Below, one piece after another: positions 56,953 to 64,000 of a stretch of 64,000 nucleotides of DNA (positions are counted from its first letter, which is position 1; each line of letters begins with the position of its first letter). Below the pieces are notes generated by a model that saw nothing but the letters and a program-made list of their open reading frames with translations, made no database searches and had not been told where the DNA came from. The stretch covers positions 2,628,696 through 2,692,695 of the forward strand of contig NC_054701.1 in NCBI RefSeq assembly GCF_016097555.1, given 5' to 3'. Both the position numbers and the translations under genes were made by a program. This DNA comes from Gigantopelta aegis. Taxonomy: Eukaryota; Mollusca; Gastropoda; Neomphalida; Peltospiridae.

Positions 56953-58145
56953 ACATCAGTTCAAAGTCAATGTTTTCTCTGTTACTACCCACACGAAATG
57001 AAGTGTTAAACATCAGTTCAAAGTCAATGTTTTCTCTGTTACTACCCACACGAAATGAAGTGTTAAACATCAGTTCAAAGTCAATGTTTTCTCTTACTAC
57101 GCACACGAAATGAAGTGTTAAACATCAGTTCAAAGTCAATGTTTTCTCTGTTACTACCCACACGAAATGAAGTGTTAAACATCAGTTCAAAGTCAATCTT
57201 TTCTCTGTTACTACGCACACGAAATGAAGTGTTAAACATCAGTTCAAAGTCAATCTTTTCTCTGTTACTACCCACACGAAATGAAGTGTTAAACATCAGT
57301 TCAAAGTCAATCTTTTCTCTGTTACTACCCACACGAAATGAAGTGTTAAACATCAGTTCAAAGTCAATGTTTTCTCTGGTTTATCGATAAAGTTTGTTCT
57401 GTTTACCTGTTACTACCCACACGAAATGTAGTGTTAAACATCAGTTCAAAGTCAATGTTTTCTCTGGTTTATCGATAAAGTTTGTTCTGTTTACCTGTTA
57501 CTACCCACACGAAATGAAGTGTTAAACATCAGTTCAAAGTCAATGTTTTCTCTGGTTTATCGATAAAGTTTGTTCTGTTTACCTGTGACTACCCACACGA
57601 AATGAAGTGTTAAACATCAGTTCAAAGTCAATGTTTTCTCTGTTACTACGCACACGAAATGAAGTGTTAAACATCAGTTCAAAGTCAATCTTTTCTCCGT
57701 TACTACCCACACGAAATGAAGTGTTAAACATCAGTTCAAAGTCAATCTTTTCTCTGTTACTACCCACACGAAATGAAGTGTTAAACATCAGTTCAAAGTC
57801 AATGTTTTCTCTGGTTTATCGATAAAGTTTGTTCTGTTTACCTGTTACTACCCACACGAAATGAAGTGTTAAACATCAGTTCAAAGTCAATCTTTTCTCT
57901 GTAACTACCCACACGAAATGAAGTGTTAAACATCAGTTCAAAGTCAATGTTTTCTCTGGTTTATCGATAAAGTTTGTTCTGTTTACCTGTAACTACCCAC
58001 ACGAAATGAAGTGTTAAACATCAATTCAAAGTCAATCTTTTCTCTGGTTTAACGATAAAGTTTGTTCTGTTTACCTGTTACTACCCACACGAAATGAAGT
58101 GTTAAACATCAATTCAAAGTCAATGTTTTCTCTGGTTTATCGATA
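56925..58145 (+). repeat. 57-bp array seeded on the gene B stop codon, about 18 copies
   Basis: CTGTTACTACCCACACGAAA TGAAGTGTTAAACATCAGTT CAAAGTCAATGTTTTCT recurs with a 57-bp period (ACCCACAC at 56930 and 56987). Longer units add a 29-bp piece GGTTTATCGATAAAGTTTGT. Each copy repeats the final codons and TAA of gene B. It runs through the presumed 3' UTR; no AATAAA is seen in it. Confidence 0.94.
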
Positions 58146-58436
58146 AAGTTTGTTCTGTTTAACGACACCGCTTGAGCACCTTGATTTATTAATCATCCGT
58201 TATTGGTTATTTTGACATACAATCGGAGAGGAAACCCGCTACATTTTTCCATTAGTAGCAAGGGATCTTCTGTATGCACCATCCCACAGACAGGATAGCA
58301 CATACCACGGCCTTCAATGTACCAGTTGGGGCGCACTGGTTGAATGAAAAATAGTCCAATGTGCCCACAGACGGGGATCGATCCCAGACCAGCCACGCAT
58401 CAGGTGACCGCTTTACTATTGGCTACCCCCGCCCTT
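58146..58436 (-). mobile_element. SINE, family 2 head with tail type B
   Basis: TTTAACGACACCGCTTGAGC to TATTGGCTACCCCCGCCC. Confidence 0.88.
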
Positions 58437-58786
58437 CCCAGCCCTGTAGTATCTGTAGATGGCGGAGGGGCGGAACGTGTTAGCAACCGGGGTGGCAACA
58501 TCCATTTCAATTGGCACGGGGTGGGGGGGGGGGGGGCAGTGAATTGAACATTTTTAAGACATGTTTTTAAATTAATTTTACCTTTGAAGTTCCTTACGAC
58601 TCCGTAAAGTGTGATCCCTATATCTAGGCTTATACATATATGGTACTAAACAAAATCTATATACAAATTGGTTTTAGAAAGATATAATTGAAATACAAAT
58701 TGTATCCCAACGTTTACTTGTTTTGTTGGGTCTTTCTCTTTCTCGAGTAATAGAAAGGAAAGTAACACATCGTGGCTTTAAAGTTA
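58437..58786. other. Intergenic with a poly(G) tract
   Basis: A G run of about 20 with one interruption at 58,517-58,537; otherwise AT-rich and unrecognised. Confidence 0.45.
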
Positions 58787-59055
58787 AAGTTTGTTTTGTT
58801 TAATGACACCACTAGAGCACATTGGCTATTGGATGTCAAACATTTGGTAATTCTGACGCGTAGTCATCAGAGGAAACTCGTTACATTGTTCCATTAGCAC
58901 GGGATCTTTTATGTGCACCATCCCACGGACAGGATAGCACACACCACGTCCTTTGATATACCAGTCGTGGTGCACTGGCTGGAACGCGAAATAGCCCAAT
59001 GGACCCACCGACGGGGATCGATCCTGCGTGCGCTTTACCACTGGGCTACGTTCCG
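58787..59055 (-). mobile_element. SINE, family 2 head with tail type B
   Basis: GTTTGTTTTGTTTAATGACA to CTGGGCTACGTTCCGACCC; part of the head is deleted. Confidence 0.88.
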
Positions 59056-59640
59056 ACCCACTGGGTTTATTAACATCCAGGAATTTAAACTAGAATATCA
59101 CCTGTTGATTTCTTCATCTCCTACCCTGGTTCACTCATCCAAGTATTAGTTATATACCTGTAGAACCTCAGCAGACCCACTGGGTTTATTAACATCCAGG
59201 AATTTAAACTAGAATATCACCTGTTGATTTCTTCATCTCCTACCCTGGTTCACTCATCCAAGTATTAGTTATATACCTGTAGAACCTCAGCAGACCCACT
59301 GGGTTTATTAACATCCAGGAATTTAAACTAGAATATCACCTGTTGATTTCTTCATCTCCTACCCTGGTTCACTCATCCAAGTATTAGTTATATACCTGTA
59401 GAACCTCAGCAGACCCACTGGGTTTATTAACATCCAGGAATTTAAACTAGAATATCACCTGTTGATTTCTTCATCTCCTACCCTGGTTCACTCATCCAAG
59501 TATTAGTTATATACCTGTAGAACCTCAGCAGACCCACTGGGTTTATTAACATCCAGGAATTTAAACTAGAATATCACCTGTTGATTTCTTCATCTCCTAC
59601 CCTGGTTCACTCATCCAAGTATTAGTTATATACATGTAGG
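59055..59640. repeat. 119-bp tandem repeat, 5 near-identical copies
   Basis: GACCCACTGGGTTTATTAAC starts at 59,055 and 59,174 and at 119-bp steps. Copies are almost perfect, so the expansion is young. The array starts at the end of one SINE; the next SINE contains the same CAGCAGACCCACTGGGTTT. Confidence 0.95.
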
Positions 59641-59649
59641 GGGTGGGGG

Positions 59650-59876
59650 TGGGGATGTTTAGCTCAGTCGGTAGAGCGATCGCCCGAGGTGCTTGGGTCA
59701 TACAATCGAATCTCAGCAGACCCACTGGGTTTTTCACCGTCCCAACCAGTACCTTATAAGCGATATATCAAAGGCCGTGGTAGGTGTTGTTTTGTCTTCG
59801 ACAATATGCATATAAAAGATATATTGTTGCTAATGAAACATATAGAGGGTTTCGCTTGAAGCCTACTTGTCATTGG
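59650..59876 (+). mobile_element. SINE with family 3 head, left part
   Basis: GGGGATGTTTAGCTCAGTCG GTAGAGCGATCGCC is a tRNA-like head with an A box, then TCATACAATCGAATC as B box, and the shared core. It is cut by a DNA transposon at 59,877 and resumes near 61,291. Confidence 0.82.
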
Positions 59877-60145
59877 CGGATCCAGGACATATTGGGGGGG
59901 GGGGGGGGGGGGAAGACAAAAAGGGCACATTGGCTCGTTAAAAGGGTATCTTAATAAAAGTTTTAATATTTGCAGTTAATATGAATGCGTTTGTGTATAT
60001 ATCACAGTGTACGAACGGAAGTGTACACTAAATGACTTACTGCGGTTTTCTGTAGCGCTAGATTAATAAAGATTAGTATATGAGCTTTGAGGCCCGTCGG
60101 AACATTTTTTTAAAGTGGGGTGGGCTACTGATCAGGGTCGTTGTT

Positions 60146-60175
60146 GAGCATGGCACGAGATGTCGTGCCATGCTC
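60146..60175. repeat. Perfect hairpin inside the DNA transposon
   Basis: GAGCATGGCACGA and TCGTGCCATGCTC are perfect 13-bp arms around a GATG loop. Confidence 0.9.
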
Positions 60176-60778
60176 CCCCGGGGAAGTTTTTTTAAACTGG
60201 ATGGCTTTAAACGCGTTTTCTTGGCATGTGAATCACAAAATTAGCCATTTTTACACAATAATTTTAAAACTATTTTAAGCTTTATTTTGCATAATATTAT
60301 AACCCAACAATGTGGGTTTTTTTCCCTTGGAATCTTGATAGCAAAATTACCCATTTTCAGACAGTGATCACTTCCTCTTTTGGAGTTTTATAGCTCAAAC
60401 ATTATTATTTAAAAGAGTTCAAACCCTTTGCTGTTATATCTCAATCACTAAATCGTGAAGTTTAGCGTTGACCGGAGCCGGGAGAACCGGGAGAACCGGG
60501 AGGGGGGCCCGGGAAAAAAGCCATAGAAAAAACGATACAAAGGGGCATCTGTAAATTATGGCTGTGAAGGGCACTATTCTAGAGTCAGCTGTCTAGGTAG
60601 GGCAGATATACATAAAAATGACAGAGCCTATTGTTCATTAGTAATTTTGAAAATCTATACAATTTCAAAGCAAAAACTATTAGGATATCATAATGCAACT
60701 TTGATCACGCAACTTTAAGTCGCTCATTACTCGCGTTAGACAATGTGGTAAACCCCAATGAGACAAAACAAAAGGAGT

Positions 60779-61100
60779 AAAGTTTGTTTTATTTAACGAC
60801 GCCTCTAGAGCACATTGATTTGTATCTTATCATCGGTTAGTGGACGTCAAACATATGGTCATTCTGACATATTTCTGCCGCCACATAGGCCACTCTTTCC
60901 GATAAGCAGCAAGGGGTTTTTTATATGCATTTTTCCACAGACAGGACAGCACATACTACGGCCTTTGATGAACCAGTTGTGGACCACTGGTTGGAACGCA
61001 AAATAGCCCAAACTGCAAATGGGGTTTACTGAGAAGGATCGATCCGATGACCGACCGCTTCACAGGCGGACACACTACCGCTTGAGCTACATCCCGCTCC
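60779..61100 (-). mobile_element. SINE, nested in the DNA transposon
   Basis: AAAGTTTGTTTTATTTAACG to GAGCTACATCCCGCTCC; the tRNA-like head is diverged (GGCGGACACACTACCGCTTG). Confidence 0.85.
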
Positions 61101-61290
61101 CCATTGAGACAAAGTAACAGACACACATCTGCAAGCTTGCGCATACACACACAACTTAACTTCATGCAACTAAAAAGGCTCATGTGCAAAATAATTTTTA
61201 CAAAAACAAAAAGGGCAACTGAACATTTTGAATGCACTTGAAAAACTTAGGGGGGGACGCGTCCCCCCTGCCCCCCCCTGGATCCGCCTC

Positions 61291-61372
61291 TGCGTGTTAG
61301 AATTAACAAACGTTTGACATTCAGTAGCCGATTATTAACCCATCAATGTGCTGTAGTGGTGTCGTTAAACAG
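61291..61372 (+). mobile_element. SINE with family 3 head, right part (tail type B)
   Basis: TTAGAATTAACAAACGTTTG, CCGATTATTAACCCATCAAT and AGTGGTGTCGTTAAACAGT complete the tail of the SINE that begins at 59,650. Confidence 0.8.
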
Positions 61373-61554
61373 TACCCTACAGCAAGAAAATTAACTTGCG
61401 AAAAAAAAACACTCCAATCCACCCACCGACCCTCTGCCCGTTTTTGCAATCAATGTTCAATGTCACCGGTAGTGGGAGCTTCTGCAAACCCCACCCCACC
61501 CCATCCCACCCCCACACCCTGGCATAAGCTTATGGCAGTTACCGAAGATTCTCC

Positions 61555-61648
61555 ATCGGGGCCCGTGCTTACTTTAACGTAATGACATTTGAATGGCGTT
61601 GCCATGACGTTAAAGTCTGACTAAGGTTTATAAGCACGGGGCCTGATC
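61555..61648. mobile_element. Small MITE-like inverted repeat
   Basis: GGGGCCCGTGCTTAC at the left and ATAAGCACGGGGCC at the right are inverted; ACTTTAACGT and ACGTTAAAGT are an inner pair. About 94 bp. Confidence 0.65.
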
Positions 61649-62106
61649 TTATGAATGGTAACATTAGGTTTGTAATAAAAGTATCAAAAGGGTTCCTGAA
61701 ATGAACCCGTCATCTATCAATTGACATTTCAGAGACTGCGTATCCTCTACCTTTTGACCATCTGAAATCTCGTGTAATACCCATCTGTTTTAACAGGACA
61801 AATGCAGGACTTAGGAATTAATGAAAGGCAGTTTTTACTCTTCGTAGTACAAGTTGTGCCAAGTTTTCTCCGACATTTAACATTTATTTCAACACAAGAA
61901 TCTCGAATGATGTTTCCATCTGCGTGACTTCTTCACGGTTTTGTTTATATCCGGCACACAAATCGACTTGCACAACCGGAAGTAAATGTTGTCCCACAGC
62001 AAGTAGTCTCTTCTCTGACCACAAAACACGCTTTTTATTTTTTAAACTCCTGATATGTTCTCGTCTATTGTTTGAGAGACCAAGAAAGAAGAAAAGATAT
62101 TTAATG

Positions 62107-62173
<67 letters not shown>

Positions 62174-62400
62174 CTGTCATAGGAAGAACTCTAGGGAAGT
62201 CGGAGATTGTGTCCACAACAGGAGTGCTTATACTGTTTTCTGATGGATGCACACACAAAAAATGTGTAGGTAATGTTGACCATACTTCCATCAGATAACT
62301 GTTCAAGCTCGCCTGTCATGGACTATGGACACAACCTCTGACTTGACTAGAGTTGTGTCAAAGACAGTTCAAAGACGGACTGATCACTTATAGTTAAACT
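61649..62400. other. Intergenic with an (AG)n microsatellite
   Basis: No supported gene. (AG)n of about 31 units at 62,110-62,172. Confidence 0.5.
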
Positions 62401-62520
62401 TGTATGTTTACCGAAATGACGATCTGTTTCTATCTGGAAATACCTGGAGCTGTTGGACTGATCACTTATAGTTATACTTGTATGTTTACCGAAATGACGA
62501 TCTGTTTCTATCTGTTGAAA
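62345..62520. repeat. 59-bp-class direct repeat, 2 copies
   Basis: GACTGATCACTTATAGTT and ACTTGTATGTTTACCGAAAT GACGATCTGTTTCTATCT occur twice. Confidence 0.85.
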
Positions 62521-62598
62521 CACCTACTGGGTGACTTACCTTTCAAGCCACGTTCGTCGTTAGCTCCACACACACAAATCGTTTAAGCTTAATAATGC

Positions 62599-62850
62599 AT
62601 GTATTATGCCCCCACTGAATCGATTCTACGGTTAAATGAATCCGAACAAAGAAGTCACCTAGACAAAATTACCTCTACCAGTGTTTATGTTACAACCATT
62701 AAAAACTATTGCCAAATTAGAGTTCGGGATAATATTAGCACATTAGCACGCAGATATAAAATAAACTTAAAAATTAAGCCTAATTATAATGGATATATAT
62801 TTTTAAAAATCAATGACCGATACATCTGTTGTCAAATTTTAGATTTTTAA
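62599..62850 (+). CDS. Hypothetical small ORF, 83 codons, doubtful
   Basis: The ORF reads from MYYAPTESILRLNESEQRSH through IRVRDNISTLARRYKINLK to INDRYICCQILDF and a TAA. It is AT-rich, unlike the GC-rich host exons here. I recognise no domain, signal peptide or repeat. It could be a single exon, a remnant of an unknown element, or chance. The lower-complexity Lys/Ile/Asn-rich content lowers confidence. Confidence 0.2.
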   Translation: MYYAPTESILRLNESEQRSHLDKITSTSVYVTTIKNYCQIRVRDNISTLARRYKINLKIKPNYNGYIFLKINDRYICCQILDF

Positions 62851-63230
62851 GACAAAATTAGGCTAGGCCTATTTAGTACTAGTAACACCTTTTTAATACG
62901 ATTTCAAGATATAATTTATAAATTTATATTTCAAATTCTAGTGTTAAAAATCTTATTTATAAAACTTCCAGGCTAATAGTTATAAAATGCTTATCGTATT
63001 TTATGCATAAAACATTATTTGCTAAGCAAAATTATTATTTTTTATAAACTTTCGTTTAGTTCGACTAGTGTAACCACTTTTTGAAACAAGATTTAAATAA
63101 AACTATCAATGAATTATAAAATTTAGTAACGAAATAACAATAAAATTTGTGTAATATAAACTTACCTTTTGCCAACCGTTACATAGATTATCACGAGATA
63201 GAGCGTAAACAGGTTTTAGAAATTACTCAC
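62851..63230. other. AT-rich stretch, nothing recognised
   Basis: ACTAGTAACACCTTTTTAAT (62,878) and ACTAGTGTAACCACTTTTTG (63,063) start two similar AT-rich segments, possibly an old duplication. If the - strand transcript at 63,231 is real, this is its first intron. Confidence 0.35.
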
Positions 63231-63590
63231 CTTATCGAGTAAGCTGTTTGTTCTCTGTTGAATGTTCTGGTAACCTCTCCCCGTACAGCCTGTCACTGGG
63301 GTCACAGCGTGACGTTCTGTCACTACCCAGAGGCCGGGCGGAACCGGGTGAGGTCCCCAGATCGCACACCCAACCCCAAAGCACAGAGACTGCGATTGCG
63401 GGGCCGCTGACGGGCGTGGTCTCCGAGAACCGGGAACGGGACCTAAGACTCGAACATCTCAGGAAATAACGAAGTAAGCGAAATTCTGTGGTCAGAAGAG
63501 AGATTACTTGGCGAGTGACAACACCCACTTCCAGTCCGCCATCTTGGACGAACTTGTCGCTGGTGTGAGAAGGAGTTCCGCCGATGTGTC
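63231..63590 (-). other. Possible first exon of a - strand gene
   Basis: A strong donor on the - strand, CGATAAG|GTGAGT, lies at 63,230/63,231. The segment is GC- and CpG-rich, unlike its surroundings. The - strand frame from 63,528 ends at a TAA overlapping the donor, and the ATGGCGGACTGG at about 63,546 closes after 13 codons, so the exon may be non-coding 5' UTR. No transcript evidence. Confidence 0.35.
63536..63550 (-). promoter_or_regulatory. YY1-like AAGATGGCGG element near a presumed start site
   Basis: The + strand CCGCCATCTTGG is, on the - strand, CCAAGATGGCGG, the well-known YY1-type motif found just downstream of start sites of housekeeping genes. It lies in the GC-rich block 63,250-63,620. 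Confidence 0.4.
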
Positions 63591-63620
63591 AGGCGCGCGG
63601 AGTTTTATAGCTGGTGATAC

Positions 63621-64000
63621 GTCATACGGCTCAAATAGATCAGTCGTCACTGGTAACCAATGGGTTCTAGTGGATTACTGCACTTATCGCATGGCCTGTT
63701 TGTTTGTATTTATAAATAACAAGCTCATTGCTCAGTGATTGTCGTTAGGGTAGATATTAATGGGCGAGTTCATTGCAAGGAAAGGGGTTTCTAATTATTG
63801 AAGTATATTGTAACATGTGTGTAAGCAAATGTGTTAACCGTCGACCAAAACTGTCCACATAAAAACAGAAATGTAAAAAAATCTTATAATGTTGCAACAT
63901 ATTGACGATCACTTTACAAATTATATGTTCTCTCAATCGATCAGTCATTTATTTCCATATATGAATTATACAGACATGAACCATATCAATAGCAACAAAA
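63621..64000. other. Right edge of the window, nothing recognised
   Basis: Sequence upstream of the possible - strand promoter; no supported ORF or repeat. Confidence 0.4.

Larger units (their letters stand above)
59877..61290. mobile_element. DNA transposon with GGCGGATCCAGG ends, about 1.4 kb
   Basis: Left end TGGCGGATCCAGGACATATT GGGG...AAAAAGGGCA and right end TTTGCCCTTTTTG... / CCCCCCCTGGATCCGCC are inverted. No transposase ORF was found. It splits a SINE and contains another at 60,779-61,100. The flanks (ACTTGTCA and GCGTGTTA) hint at a decayed 8-bp target duplication. Confidence 0.65.

Noticed and set aside
56838-57825. Repeat-protein ORFs in the 57-bp array
   Set aside because: Because 57 is a multiple of three the frame stays open in blocks, but the gene B frame stops at 56,952 and nothing suggests translation of the rest.
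59650-59720. A tRNA gene (TAGCTCAGTCGGTAGAGC with B-box-like sequence)
   Set aside because: It is followed directly by the SINE core and tail, and no acceptor-stem pairing was apparent; it is a SINE head. The same holds for the other tRNA-like heads.

Overview
The window is animal nuclear DNA, most likely from a mollusc and perhaps a gastropod. It has intron-rich genes with GT-AG junctions, many tRNA-headed SINEs of a type I associate with molluscan genomes, non-LTR retrotransposon fragments, a Tc1/mariner element, MITEs, and a very high load of tandem repeats. The species cannot be fixed from the sequence alone. No rRNA, stand-alone tRNA gene, CRISPR array or bacterial operon is visible.

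Three host genes can be supported, all on the + strand. (1) The terminal exon (476-991) of an OGFOD2-like 2-oxoglutarate/Fe(II) oxygenase, whose upstream part lies outside the window. (2) Gene A (12,605-32,078): five exons with matching phases give a secreted protein of about 347 residues: signal peptide, EGF-like domain, von Willebrand factor type D (VWD) domain, and a cysteine-rich C8-like tail. (3) Gene B (43,585-56,952): a tandem paralogue of about 316 residues with four exons. Its intron phases equal those of gene A, but no EGF exon was found and the VWD GDPH motif is lost. A possible fourth gene starts on the - strand at about 63,590 in a GC-rich promoter-like segment.

Layout: 1-1,225 OGFOD2 end; 1,226-12,540 intergenic repeats, including a 3.9-kb satellite of 109-bp units; 12,546-32,720 gene A, whose second intron is swollen by a 10.3-kb Tc1/mariner element. 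That element holds a LINE insertion, a 1.3-kb tandem duplication and a 5.9-kb satellite made of transposase sequence. 32,730-43,450 is satellites, SINEs and a CA-rich composite array. 43,449-58,145 is gene B with a LINE in intron 1. 58,146-64,000 is nested SINEs and DNA transposons, a doubtful small ORF and the possible - strand promoter.

The most striking property is where the tandem arrays sit. At six gene edges (OGFOD2 acceptor; gene A exon 1 donor, exon 2 acceptor and exon 4 donor; gene B exon 2 donor and stop codon) the repeat unit contains the exon edge itself, so splice sites or the stop codon were multiplied into arrays next to the real one. Two of the largest satellites also look as if they grew from coding parts of transposable elements (a Tc1 transposase and a LINE C-terminus). 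Exon models rest on phase agreement and splice motifs seen by eye; no transcript or database search was available.
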